From assembly GCF_035046485.1 (NCBI RefSeq), contig NC_085137.1:5061977-5125976 (forward strand): 64,000 nt of DNA, given 5' to 3'. How positions within the stretch are numbered: the stretch's first letter is position 1; the number at the start of each line of letters is the position of its first letter. Of the stretch, positions 1 through 11,429 are shown one piece after another. The notes under the pieces are model-generated. The model saw only the letters and a program-made list of their open reading frames with translations, did no database searches and was not told the origin of the DNA. Source of the stretch: Aedes albopictus. Lineage: Eukaryota; Arthropoda; Insecta; Diptera; Culicidae. The position numbers and the translations under genes are program-made.

Positions 1-260
1 AAATTCTTGGAACACCCTTGAAACATCTGGAACGCCCCTGAAATGCCCTGGTACACGTCTGTAACGTCCCTGCAACCCCCTGAAACATCTTGGAACGCCC
101 CTGAAACCACTTTAAATTCCCTGGGACGCTTCTGAAATCTCCTGCAACACCCCTCAAATCCATTGTACCCCCCCCCCCTGAAACGCCCCGGAAACCCCTT
201 GAAAACCTATAGTACTTACGTTCGTGAAACACCTTGAAATCCCTGAGACTATTTAAAATA
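1..260. repeat. Degenerate minisatellite, CCCTGAAACG-type
   Basis: Short imperfect units such as CCCTGAAACG, CCCTGGAACG and CCTTGAAACA follow one another with a period of about 10-12 bases, and the tract starts before the window. No open frame of note. It differs from the GGAATTCCTGGA minisatellite that dominates the right half of the window. Confidence 0.75.
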
Positions 261-380
261 CCCCTAAGATGTGTGCAATTTTCGTGTCAACAGCTACACA
301 AAACTTTCACTTAATTTGTTTTATGGAAAATATTCTAAATTTTGTAAATGAATCTGTGCACGATTGGGGCTTTCACGTAC

Positions 381-840
381 ACTATGGTGCATAATTGATC
401 GGACAAACGCCGATTTTCATACAAAATGGCCAAGTTTGAGATGCTGTAACTATGGTTTGCTTTGATGGATTGAGCTCAATTTTTGACACGCAACTACGAA
501 TATGCTGAATTTTGTGTATACAATGTATAAAATGTTTTCGTTCAAGGTCTGGGCGTGGCAAGGCGTTGAAAATATTGCAAAAGTGATCGGACAGCGGTAC
601 CCCTTTGATTTACACGCGTGCCGCTGTCCGATCACTTTTGCAATATTTTCAACGCCTTGCCACGCCCAGACCTGTGAACGAAAACATTTTATACTTTGTA
701 TACACAAAATTCAGCATATTCGTAGTTCCGTGTCAAAAATTGAGCTCAATCCACCAAAGCAAACTATAGTTACACCATCTCAAACTTGGCCATTTTGTAT
801 GAAAATTGGCGTTTGTCCGATCAATTATGCACCACAGTGT
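381..840. mobile_element. Long palindromic (foldback) MITE with TA duplication
   Basis: The left arm (about 381-600) reads as the reverse complement of the right arm (about 620-840) with few mismatches, around a spacer of about 20 bases near 600-620. The ends read CACTATGGTGCATAATTGAT on the left and, inverted, CACTGTGGTGCATAATTGAT on the right, with TA on both sides. A TA duplication points to mobilisation by a Tc1/mariner-type transposase (inference). The overlapping open frames on both strands are products of the palindrome. Confidence 0.85.
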
Positions 841-949
841 ATACTATATATCAGTCGTTTGAATTTAGCGATAATAATTTAAGATCGATTAACAAAACGA
901 TATTCAGCAACTGTTCAACATTTGGGTAGTATCATAGACTAATTTAAAG

Positions 950-1200
950 ACCTCGATGTACCAAAGAAAACCATTAAATTTTCTGTGTCCAGTCCGGTAC
1001 CCAATAAATATTCATTACGATTACCGTGTATTTTTTTCCGTGTAAATTGCCTTTTGTGTAAATTATATTTAGCGTGTCACACCTATCTGACAGCTCTGAC
1101 AGTAAGGGACTAAACATAAATTACGTAAAGTGGGTACCGAGGATTCTTCAAAATCTGCGAACTTGACTGCGGAAAAAATCGCGACCATGACCAATGATCA
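950..1200 (+). repeat. Dispersed repeat E, copy 1
   Basis: About 250 bases align along their length with the reverse complement of 25093-25335. Shared blocks include GAAGAAAACCATT-like sequence, CCGTGTATTTTTTT, TTTGTGTAAATTAT, TTTAGCGTGT and GGGTACCGAGG. No TIRs were identified. The copy is followed at once by the Tc1/mariner-like element at 1206. Confidence 0.65.
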
Positions 1201-1205
1201 TGGTA

Positions 1206-1803
1206 CAGGGTGCGGCAGGAAAAAATGCGAAAAGTTCAAGGCACTATTACACGCTAAATATGGGATATATATGACTATTTTTTCTTGACAGTGTATCAGT
1301 CAATGTCTATATTCTAGCACTGAAAAATAAAAATGAACATATTTGATGTTTAACATGTAATAATGTAGGCCTAATAAGCGGATATCAATAAACTGCGCGC
1401 CCAATGGTCATTAAACAAAATGACTATAACAGTAACAAAATTAGCTCAAATTCGATGAACAACCAGACCACACTGATCCAGAGCTATGTAGTTTCACATA
1501 CCAGATGGAATAAGTACATATATTTGATAATATTGTAGAGAAAATCAAAAATTTTGTTTTATCAGATGCGAAATTAAGCGACCTGTGTGATTTTCTGCGG
1601 TTTGAAAATTCTCGTTGTCTTCATCTTCAGGCGCCGCCTTGTAAAGGTTAGTGATCAAAATGGGAAATTTTTTAATTAACTTTTCAGAAAACTAGCCTAT
1701 TATAGATCATGGAACGTTGAAACATAGATTGGTTAATGTCAAATGGACGAAAATGAGGTTTGAAGTTGAAAAACACTTTCGCATTTTTTCCTGCCGCATA
1801 CTG
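1206..1803. mobile_element. Non-autonomous Tc1/mariner-like element (598 bp)
   Basis: The left end CAGGGTGCGGCAGGAAAAAA and the inverted right end CAGTATGCGGCAGGAAAAAA are matching TIRs of about 28 bases, continuing into ATGCGAAA. TA dinucleotides sit at 1204-1205 and 1804-1805. The interior is AT-rich and has no open frame long enough for a transposase, so the element is a deletion derivative or MITE. Family assignment rests on the TA duplication and the CAG terminus only. Confidence 0.8.
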
Positions 1804-1806
1804 TAG

Positions 1807-3690
1807 TATTCAACGTATTCAACATTTCAACAATACGGTCGGTCGAACAAGCTTAAGTTTGCGCCTTCTCAGTTCTCAGCTTTTTTTTTTTTTTTTTTTT
1901 TAAAAGCGAGTGCAGCAGCCATTATCACTCATGTCATCTAGGGTAAATTGATGGGCCGATTGCATGCGTTTCAAAGTGCTTTTCCAAATTTAAATTGCAC
2001 AATTTTTATTAGCAAGTGCAAGTGGCCCTATTCATTTATCACCTTTGTTGATCTTTTTTTCTGCACTCGACAATAAGGCCGCATGCATGCATTACATCGT
2101 GCAACATGCTGTAACTGAAATTGATATGAGAGTTAGAGGCGTTACTTTGATTTTACTTGTGAATTTCAAGTTCTTCCAAGTCTAGCGTTTGCATTAAATT
2201 AGTATACATGGTAATAAGCCTTGTGTTTTTACTACCCTTTGTACTCTCGACGTGAAAGGGTAGATGGTTGAAATGTCACCATCGCAAGATTCATAATGAA
2301 GAAAATAATGTGAAGGCAAAGTTTGTCCATCTTCTCTCAAACTCATTTCTCAAGCACTTAAAAAGCCTATTCCTCTCAGAAATAATAGGCAATTATGCAC
2401 AAGAGAGCGTTTACATAAATTATGCTAAATCATATTCTGAACACCGGTAAATACGATCACAAAGCACGCATTTCACACTCTTTCAGGCACTTTACCGAGC
2501 ACCAAAGACATGTTAATTTACGCAGAAGCTTCAAACCTGGCGATAAATTTGAGATAACCAGACCGTCGTATCGTAAATTGTAGACAAAACATTCAAAGCA
2601 TCAAAACATCATTTCCCAACGGCGGCAGCTCACAATTTGAATGAAAGCCAACGATTACGAAAGCAAGATAACCACATCATGAATCGAAAACGCATTGGAA
2701 GCAAACGCATTTTAAAGTGTAATCCAAAACAAAATGCAGATCAGGAAACCCGGTACATGGAAACCCCAGTAGGCTTATCCGATGGGTTGCTGCGTTCCCT
2801 CACATTAGACATTATCATCGCACCAACAAGGGATTAGCATGGAGCACGCGGCATGAAATAACGTAATTAAGTCGGGTTTGTAGATTACCACGAGAGACGC
2901 GATGTCTGAGTGTGCAATGCAATCTGGCCGTTAGAAGTAGATCTCAATATTTATGTTTTCTTCCTCACATTGGGATTGGGACGAAATATGGGCGAACCGC
3001 ACACCAATGTGCCATTTTTAACACGTAGTTTCCCAACTTTCTTTTGCTCTAGATGTGGATTATGGAAATATGGAGATAGCATATCTAATGAGAGCAACTA
3101 CTTTCTTAGCTTCAGATGTACAAGTGTGTAGTAGAATGCTTAGCACGCAATAAGAATGCTAATTCACTAATCGTTGCCAAAATCTTATTCAACCGAATTT
3201 AAAGTAAGACATGTTTATATGTAACTTGCAATGTACAACGTACTGCTGATACCAGCATCAGTGGCATCGCATAAGCAGTCTTTTTAAGCATATCATGATT
3301 ATTATTGCGTACGAATTAACATTTCTGACATCCCACATTGATGACTGACACTGAGGAAGATTACAAGCGGAAGTCGAAATACGCGTATCTGTCAAAGGAT
3401 AAGCAACAAAGGGCGGAGTTAAAAGGTACAACTGATTCCACATTATGTATTTTGAACTGTTTGTAAGTATTGGACAAAAATCAAATCTACTACCAAACCA
3501 GATGTACCAAACCGAACCCTAGTCATAACTGCCTTCAGCTATGGATCAGCATATTGCAGTAATTAAAGGAAACTCCTTAAGTTCTTATAACATTTCATAC
3601 CTTTTCAAAAGTTTGGTTTGATTCTGGCCGAGATGGATCTTGAAACAATGAAAACTGGGTTAGTAATGGTTTGAGGCAGTAAGGACTAGG
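1807..3690. other. AT-rich stretch without recognisable genes
   Basis: Contains a run of 21 T at 1881-1901 and several short open frames (2268-2450, 2637-2837, 2910-3131 on plus, 3258-3443 on minus) that match no family I recognise and look like chance frames. Nothing else supportable. Confidence 0.6.
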
Positions 3691-3694
3691 GTTC

Positions 3695-4000
3695 CTTTAG
3701 GAGCTAGGAATTGCTGCAGGTTGCCTCAGGATGCTTTCAAGGATCTTTCAGACTTGCTTCACCAATTCTACAGAAATTCCACCAAGAATTCCATCAATAA
3801 TTGCTCCACGGATTTTAATATGGATACCTCCGGGAATTCCTCCCGGGATTTCTGAAAGAATTCTTCCCAAGGTTCTCTTCCAGGAGTTCATCGCGGACAT
3901 CCATTTGGAATTCCTCCGGAAATTCTTCCAGGAATTGTTTCTGCGATTACCTCAGGAACTCTTCTCGGGATTCCCTCAGAAATTCCCTTCTTCACCGTAG
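3695..4000. repeat. Degenerate GGAATTCC-type minisatellite tract
   Basis: Repeated TTCCTCCGGGAATTCC-like units with a period near 12 bases, pyrimidine-rich on the plus strand. The plus-strand open frame 3731-4000 (runs of IPP and GIP) is the usual read-through of this repeat. A further scrap lies at about 4365-4445 in purine-rich orientation. Confidence 0.75.
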
Positions 4001-4230
4001 ATATCGTCTTTAAAAGTATTCAATATTCTGAGACATGTGATAGATAACATTTACTAACTCATGCGCGATGCCTTTTTGGATTTTGGAAATACTTATCCCA
4101 TAATCTTTGATACAGAGATTATAGATTCCATACACTGACCATGGTGCATACAACTGTAACCAACCGATCTATCAATTCGTGTTGCTTAACGAGAATAACG
4201 GCATGATTTTGAACTCTGTAGGAGTTCCTA

Positions 4231-4358
4231 GGGTCTGTACCAATTGGCGAATTAAAATTAATTTTCGCTTAAACTTGACAGTTTGATAATTATTTCCTTA
4301 GGAGAACTGTCAAGTTTCAGTAAAAATTAATTTTAATTCGTTAATTGGTACAGACCCC
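4231..4358. mobile_element. Short TIR MITE (128 bp), TA duplication
   Basis: GGGTCTGTACCAATT at the left is inverted at the right (AATTGGTACAGACCCC), and the inner parts also pair (AACTTGACAGTTT against AACTGTCAAGTTT). TA flanks both ends. Non-coding. Confidence 0.82.
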
Positions 4359-4445
4359 TAGTCGAGTTCTTGGAAGAGTTGCAGCCGGAATTCAAGGGAA
4401 AAATCCTGGAAGAATTCCTGCAGGCATTTTTTGAAGAATTTCGTG

Positions 4446-5157
4446 GAAGAGTTTTGTGTGGTTTGTCCCTGGTAATGCGCATCTCTCCGCGTGTTCAGAG
4501 TCTTGTCCCTCATGATGTCAATTGACAATGATAACGCACGCACATTTCCCACTTGGGGTAACGCTTGCCCTATCAACTGACAGCAGCTGACGAGATCATA
4601 GTAGGCCTTCCACTTCCATTCAGACGTCAGACGTGCAGTGTATCGGATCGCTGCGCTGGGCGATTCTCATCGAGAGCCAGCGGCCAAATTCCCACAACTT
4701 TTAGGTGTGCTTCTGAAAGAGACCTCGAGCTAAATTTCCAGTACTATCTGGCCGATTTTCAAGAATACTTCATGTGTATTCTACGAAACCCAAGTGACAT
4801 TCTTATACCCTTTCGTGACGAACCAGCACAATTGGCTTCATTAGCGATGTTGAGTTAATTCCATATTCTGAATCTGCATGCCAAACTGAGCCAAAATCCA
4901 AATTTTCATGAATTTTGGTGCCCGGGAACCTATTTAAAAATCAATTTGAAGTTTGTATGAGAGCGATTTGTCGAATCACCCCTCGTCGCATTTTGTACTG
5001 GGCAGAACTGTCAAGCAGTTGCCCAGCTGTCAAAAGGTGATTTTGAAAAATCTTTTTGAAATTGATTTAAGGTACCAAAACAAAGTTCTAAAAATCTGAA
5101 AAAAATCATAGTGGCCCAGAAAAATGTACTCTTTCGTATAAACATAAAAAATCAATA
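4446..5157. other. Unassigned stretch
   Basis: Somewhat less AT-rich around 4480-4800, where a plus-strand frame (4565-4858, 97 codons) begins MPYQLTAADEIIVGL. I do not recognise it, see no domain, and cannot tell it from chance. The rest is AT-rich with no signal. Confidence 0.4.
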
Positions 5158-5412
5158 ATCTATATATATAAAAATGCAGTGGCATACGTGGGACCGCGCA
5201 TAACTTGCGAACGGAGGGTCCGATTTTGGTCGTCTTAGTTTTGTTCTGTTAGTTTTCACCCAAGGAAGGTTTATGAGCCATAAAACATGGACAAATCGAG
5301 TGTTTTTGAAAATCCATTCTTCATACATTTTGAACGGGGACTTGGACTTGGCTAAAGACTTGAAACGTCAAAAAACGCAGTAGGCAAGACAAAGTTTGCC
5401 GGGTACAGCTAG
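5158..5412 (+). mobile_element. Helitron-like non-autonomous element, copy H1
   Basis: Begins TCTATATATATAAAAATG and ends GCCGGGTACAGCTAG, followed by T. TC...CTAG ends with A/T flanks and no target duplication are Helitron hallmarks. The last 40 bases contain GGCAAGACAAAGTTTGCCGG, a terminus common to Helitron-like elements of many insects as I remember it. The same sequence recurs inverted at 19676-20129. No Rep/helicase coding sequence is present. Confidence 0.6.
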
Positions 5413-5752
5413 TTTTTTTTATAATTTAAAAACCCAATTGTGTTGTTGAGCAACAACAGTTCTGCATATTTTGTTCAGTCTTTGTTTTAAGTGATGTAAA
5501 CTGTTTTGATAATTAAGTTGTTACTTATACTTGTATGTGTGTGAACAAACTTTTGTTTACGTTGCATGCGATATTTACCACAACAAGTTAAACAAAACGT
5601 GGACAAAAATCGTAAGACATGAAAAAGTTTTATCTGTTGCATAATGTTTATTTCCGATTTATATAGGAAGTTAAAACTAGAAATTGAAAGATAAAGAGTA
5701 GGATTTCCAAATGAGAAAGAACAATTGCTGTTTTGTTGGAAAATCTAAGAGT

Positions 5753-5952
5753 TCTTTTTTTAATGACACGGACACTGTCTTCAGGCTGTACAGACTGTAC
5801 AAACGCTGTACAGACAAGGACACTCAACACTAGACAACGGACACAAGGATCATGCACCAGTGGATACGGAAAAGAAACTATTCTCACGAAAAGTTTCATC
5901 GCCCGGAGCGGGAATCGAACCCTCACCCCACAGCATGGTGCGATTAGAAGTA
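5753..5952 (-). mobile_element. tRNA-derived SINE fragment (Feilai-like)
   Basis: On the minus strand a pol III B-box-like GGGTTCGATTCCCGC lies near 5896-5912, followed by a SINE body with the CTAGTGTTGAGTGTCC and CCGTGTCATT blocks shared in part with 20775-20993. The tRNA-like head with the A box is missing, and the 953-bp element at 5953 abuts the break. Feilai is the known tRNA-related SINE of Aedes; the assignment here is by resemblance. Confidence 0.55.
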
Positions 5953-6905
5953 GAGTGTCCATTTCCCGGCCAATTTTCTTGTCCCGGGATTCGGGACAAA
6001 ATACTCAGCTAATCCCGGGAAATCCCGGAACCCCGGAATTTTTTTTATTTCAATAAAAACCTAGAAATTTGTTTTGTTTTGCTCTTGTGCAGTTCAAATA
6101 TTATTATTTATTTAACACATTTATATTTTGTTTTCATTATAAGCCATTTTATCCAATTATTGTACAATGTAATGAACCATTATTCTATGTAAAAAATCAT
6201 CTATAAAGAGAAATAAAGGATCAATGTTAAGTTCACCAAGAAATGTCTGTTTTCAACTCTTTAGTAGCTAATTTATTGCAAGTTAATTTTCTACAAATAT
6301 CTTATATTTTGAGTGGAAAAAGCACCATAATCCGTCCAATATCGCTACGGATGATGTTTGTATTTTTGGTGCATTGTAAAAAAAACGTATCTGTTCAACC
6401 TCATTGCAATTTTAGGGAATCTTTTGAACTCATAGTTTTATGAATATTCCAATACAGAAGTTTGGCTTTTTTTGCAATTCCTCCTCTTCTCTTCTTCTTG
6501 GCGTAACGTCCTCACTAGGACAAAGCCTGCATCTCAGCTTAGTGTTCTATGAGCACTTCCACAGTTATTAACTGAGAGCTTCCATAGCTGAGAAGCAGGC
6601 TTTGTCCCAGTGGGGACGTTACGCCAAGAAGAGAGAGAGATAAAACCAAATTTGTCGTGAATGTTTTCTTAAGTATAACGTAGTGTCCAAAGCCCAATGG
6701 GTAGTATGTGAGAAAACCGATAAAATTCCAAAAGTGAAAACAAGGTTTTTTTTGGACATGTGGCAGTTTTAGCTACGAATGATCTTCATTCCGGGATTTC
6801 CGGGATTGTCGGGATTTCTAAAATTATATCCCGGGATTCGGGAAATCCCGAAATCATTCAAATCCCGGGAATTCTTGTCTAGGGACGTCCCGGGAAGGAC
6901 ACTCT
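5953..6905. mobile_element. 953-bp CCCGGG-rich TIR element
   Basis: Left end GAGTGTCCATTTCCCGG and inverted right end GAGTGTCCTTCCCGGG, with TA on each side (5951-5952, 6906-6907). Both subterminal regions repeat TCCCGGGATTCGGGA-like words many times, an arrangement typical of transposase-binding subterminal repeats (inference). The interior is AT-rich and carries a nested MITE at 6487-6640. No transposase frame. Confidence 0.72.
6487..6640. mobile_element. TTCTTGGCGTAACGTCC MITE nested in the 953-bp element
   Basis: TIRs of about 45 bases: TTCTTGGCGTAACGTCC at the left and its inverse GGACGTTACGCCAAGAA at the right, continuing through GGACAAAGCCTGC/GCAGGCTTTGTCC. Variants of this element are very common in Aedes genomes (from memory). 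Degenerate relatives are at 35105-35165, and partial ends lie just before the hexamer arrays at about 53950-54020 and 63890-63960. Confidence 0.8.
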
Positions 6906-6907
6906 AA

Positions 6908-7340
6908 TGGTTTCACACATTTAAAGTCCACATTTTGCTCAAATTATGGTAGAAATAAATCATTTTCCTTAAAATTTCGGCTTCCTTGCACCCTTTTTCG
7001 CCATAGTGTACCAATTATGGCTAATCCCATAAGGAATGCATGCAAATAGTGCAAAAGGAACCGAAGTTAAAAAATGTAGCCATAACTGGTACATGGTTCC
7101 TATCATTGGCACACGCTGTAATAAATACTCAAAGTAGTTTGGCTCCGTTTTTATATTTTTCCTGTAAAGTATGGAAACTAAACTATCTTTTAACATATTG
7201 GTGACATTCGTTGGTCTTCTCGTTATTTTTGTACAAATAGTTTTCCTTAGGTAGTTCCATAATTGGTACAGGCACCCTATGCATGCAGGCAGATCCTCCA
7301 TATACATGTAGCTGGAATCTGAATTCAAATATATTCTCTA
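6908..7340. other. Unassigned AT-rich stretch
   Basis: Minus-strand frames at 6969-7328 and 7183-7389 repeatedly read words such as YQLW and LPACIG because of the degenerate internal sequence CCAATTATGG/GGTACA. No domain seen. Possibly an old degenerate repeat. Confidence 0.35.
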
Positions 7341-7637
7341 CTAGCTGTCCCGGCAAACTTTGTCTTGCCAAGCTGTGGTGGTTTGACAACTGTTGAAGTC
7401 ATCGCAGCAGCGCACTCTAGATTGATTTAATTTTGATCACGCTGAATTTGTTCCCGGCTCATGAAAAATCCGTACTTCATCATTTTTTTACTTTTCTAGT
7501 GGATTTTCGTAACTTTTTGTACATATAAACACAGCCGCCATGAATACGAATCGAACCACGCATGAGTCATGCTGATCGGTCCACCCGTTCTTGAGTTTTG
7601 TTGCCTCAAAGGGACTTCAAACTCATTTATATATATA
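7341..7637 (-). mobile_element. Helitron-like element, copy H2
   Basis: On the minus strand it ends GCAAGACAAAGTTTGCCGGG, then ACAGCTAG followed by T, the same 3' terminus as H1. The body differs from H1 but is shared in full by the adjacent H3. It starts in a TATATATAAATGAG-type sequence. Non-coding. Confidence 0.6.
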
Positions 7638-7947
7638 CTAGCTGTCCCGGCAAACTTTGTCTTGCCAAGCTGTTGGTGGTTTGACAACTGTTGTGGTCAT
7701 CGCAGCAACGCACTCTAGATCGATTTCATTTCGATTACGCTGAATTTTCACCCAGCTCATAAAAAATCAGTATTTCCACAACCTTGATACTTTTTTAAAT
7801 GATTTTCGTAACTTTTACTACATATAAACACAGCCACCATGAATACGAATCAAACCATGCAAGAGCCATGTTGATCGGTTCATCCGTTCTTGAGTTTTGT
7901 TGCCTCAAAGGGACTTCAAACTCATTTTTATATATATAGATAGATTC
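7638..7947 (-). mobile_element. Helitron-like element, copy H3 (head-to-tail with H2)
   Basis: A second full copy follows H2 directly in the same orientation. It carries the same blocks (GTTTGACAACTGTTG, GCACTCTAGAT, CATATAAACACAGCC, CATCCGTTCTTGAGTTTTG) with scattered substitutions. It terminates in TCTATCTATATATATAAAAA on the minus strand. Confidence 0.6.
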
Positions 7948-10900
7948 TCTTCAACGCTTCAACTGTTGCACTTGCTATTGAGATTCTTCAAATACATGAG
8001 ATTAGTGAAAATTGATCACTTAAAAATTATGCATACTATATTTTTTGGTTGTTACTCCACCCTCATCATCACCGGCATCACCAGTGAATGTGAACCAAAC
8101 AACGGTCTTTCCTCACTTTAGAGAGTTCAAATAATTGGTAGATAATTGAGCGTTCCTAATGTGTTCTTCCCGTTTCTCACGAGAGCAGGTACGATGCACA
8201 AATAGCTGTTACACATATGAGCTGATGTTCTACAAATGAAATATAATTTAAAAAGCTTTTTATGGTTTGGTTTAGTTGTCATCACTTCTGATTGACAAGT
8301 GATAGTTTGCCGTAAATTTTATCAATATAGATTAGTAGCAATCTGTTTAGAATCTGGATGCCAACTCTATATTTTTCTACTGACACCGAATTTGTAACAA
8401 ACGAACTAATTTCTTAAAAAAATATACATACATTTCTCGGTTGCTCATGAAGCAATCACATAGAATTTAATAACATTAAAGTTAACATTGCCATTCGCTA
8501 AACTCAGATAAATGGTGCAATTCTCTCACTTCTCACAACCTACTCCGATTCCACACATATCCGACAATAATTATTAACGTTTCAACAGGTTTGATCTTCC
8601 GTGTGCCGCACACAGTAGGCGATCTCAATTTGCCTGTTTGTCGTCATCATCTGATTCCGATCCAGCCGCAGAGGTTTCAACAACGCGTTTCGCTTGGCTC
8701 CACTTTTTTTCATCCTTATCTCGGTTTCACTGTGGGAGAGATTGATGGGAAGAAGTGACCAACAAGTAAGTTTTCGTATTCCAGATCTTTCAAAAAAAGT
8801 GGATTATTGACACGGAAACATGCTCTGACAATCGGCTAGCCTTGTTGAAAAATGTACGAGTCGTGCTGTAACAATCTTCATTTTGCAGTTCAGTAAACTA
8901 CGTAACTACAGTGGCCTACTTTTCTACATTGAACCAAGAGTACAGAAAAATACTACTTTGAAGCGCCGGGTACCAGGGATAGGAACAGTCACTTGCAAGA
9001 AGATACATTCACTTACTGTTAACTCGCTTCAGAAACATTTTATCAAAATTAAAATATCAGCCATGTGCAATTTTGTCCTGCAAGATATAGTTGTGAATTT
9101 TCATTCAAAAACATATTTTACAGAATTAGCAACTATTTTTTGTTATTTGCCCGACAGTGCATCCTCATAACGAGCCACCATAAGGCGGAATGCGCTTTGT
9201 TTGTGCATTCTGTCCGGTGGTGACGGACGGTGGTTTGTACGTCCCTACAAGATATGCTGCAGCCCGGTGACCGTCTGTCACGTCTCTGTCATCGGCGGCG
9301 ACGTCAAGGCGACCGATATGTGTATACAGAGAATAAATCGCAGGCTACTTTGCTTCGCTGCATCCCCTCCAGCTCCAGCCGTCGTCATGTCATTTTGCTG
9401 CCCAGAGCTTTTTTCCTACACTTTTTAAATAAATATCCATACTAACGCGTCCGTCAGTGGAACCGGGAATTAAATTAAAATATGTTCGCGACAAATAATT
9501 ACATATGAAATGTTTGGAATAAATTTGTATAATTATGCTTTCATACGACTGTGCTGGCTGTGATGCATTGAGCAAAACGGCCCGTTTACTTCCACGTTGC
9601 CTCACGGACGGAACATGGGAAACGGCTCTCTACTAGCTGGAGCCACTTTGATACGGCCGGTGCGCGGTGTGGGAAACACACGGGGGACGAGGAAAAGTTC
9701 AAGCACAGATGCAAAGAAAATGATAATAAGCAAGAGAACCAGCTCAGGAAGAGACGGAATGTCGCTTCTGTGGAGTGGAGATGCTGTTGGGGCCTGGCTT
9801 CTCGTCTCGTCAGCGCGCATCATATCCATCCAATCGGTTGCTTTGATGCGTTGCATCGTATTTATCCGCTCATGGCTTCCTGAGATGAACGAAACGATTC
9901 CATACCTACAGTTATTATGTTTGAACGCTGCGCGATGATATGCAAAGTGGAATGAAGTAGGCTGAAAAGCAATTTGTTGGTATCGAGAGAATGAGGGGCG
10001 TGGCGTATTTTGTTTTGAGCTCAGATTTTGTTGAAGTTATCTTTGTTTATTCAAAACTCAAATCGTCATTATTGATTGGATATGGAGAATTTTTCATATT
10101 CAAAATTGATTATTCCAACGGAAAAGGTTGATGCGTGACAAATTGAGCAAGACTTTCTTGAACAACGCCTTGCAGCCGAAGAAAACAAATTTGAATAAAT
10201 CCACTAATGAGTTTTCAATGTCGATTGTGAGAAAATTATTTTTAAACCGATATGAAGATTGATGGTTTTGTGTTGACGTCTCTATTCAAAGCGAAGAAAT
10301 GTGTTATAAAAATCGACAGGGAAATAATGCTTCGTTGAGCTTGGTTAAGATAATTAGGCACAAGCATGACGATCTGTGGTGCGGTAATTATTCATGAGAT
10401 TTAGATGTTGACTCGTGAGTAGCGGCTCTATTGAAGTTTAAATACACTACGGTCTTTTTTACACAGGGGATACGTACCGTGTAAAAACCCGTGTAAATAG
10501 GGTCCTAAAATTAAAGACAAAATTTCGCCTTCAAAGAATAATACGAACAAGCACGGTATTCTAATCAGAATTGAACTTTACTCGAACTCGAAAAACGAAG
10601 GAACAATGAGAAAATTCGAAATTAGTAAAATGACAAATAGTTATATTTTGGCATTTGAGGTCGCTTTTGACGTGATGAAACTCGACATTTTCGCACTGGG
10701 GATTCAAAAATGTTCCTATCTGACATACACGGTGAAAAGCAATCACTCAAAGCATGTGTTACATATTAGCTAGGGGTGGGACAAAAGATTTAAAAATTAA
10801 TAATTATGTATTTTCAAACACGGCGAATAAAAAAGTCAAAAATGAGTAAATATGCACTCTTGGATTTTATTTTATGGTTTAAACCAAGAATCTAGATAGG

Positions 10901-11270
10901 GCTTTAGGAGCTTATTCGCGAAACCGTGTAAAAAAATACCGAGCTAATTCGGGAACCTGCGTAACAAAACTGAGGGACCTTCAGATATCCGAGGATTTGT
11001 TTCAGAGAGTTCAAGGAAGGGAGGGGGTAGTGTAGCAAGGGTGGATTCTAGGGATTATTGTGGAAGGGGGCAAGTGATGGTTGAAGGGTTTGGAGGAGGG
11101 GAATGCATACTGGTTTCAAGGGGGATTTCAGAGTATTTCAGGGATGTCAAGGGCGGTTTATACAGACGAAGCGAAGAATCAAGGATACTGTCACGAAGTG
11201 TTCAAGACGATACACGGCTTTGTCTGGGAGGGGCATAAGGCTCAGGGGTGTTCCATGAAACTTTCAGCAG
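7948..11270. other. Unassigned stretch, no supportable gene
   Basis: Mostly AT-rich. A GC-richer part at 9170-9960 (with overlapping short frames on both strands at 9201-9445 and 9597-9938) and another at 8580-8760 stand out from the surroundings and could be UTR, regulatory or exon-containing sequence of a distant gene, but I see no domain or splice architecture. At 10440-10500 and 10920-10990 there are CCGTGTAAAAA-type words like those of repeat E. A purine-rich part at 11000-11270 has no assignment. Confidence 0.45.
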
Positions 11271-11275
11271 ATCTA

Positions 11276-11390
11276 CAGTCATTGCACAATTATGGGTCAC
11301 TCTGTCACAATTATTAGTCAGACAGTTCATTATGGAGTTCAAATGGAATTGACCCATAATTGTGGGTGACCCATGATTGTGCTATGACTG
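11276..11390. mobile_element. 115-bp TIR MITE, TA duplication
   Basis: CAGTCATTGCACAATTATGG at the left inverts the right end (CCATGATTGTGCTATGACTG), with TA at 11274-11275 and 11391-11392. The GGGTCAC/GTGACCC blocks also pair. It is too short to code. Confidence 0.8.
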
Positions 11391-11429
11391 TACATACGTT
11401 ATCAATGAGTTTTTGTTATCCTTCTGCTG

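Noticed and set aside
502..882. 126-codon plus-strand frame and 85-codon minus frame in the palindrome
   Set aside because: They are mirror readings of the two arms of the foldback element and have no domain.
4565..4858. 97-codon plus-strand frame
   Set aside because: No recognised family, no splice pattern and no support beyond its length. Left as unassigned.
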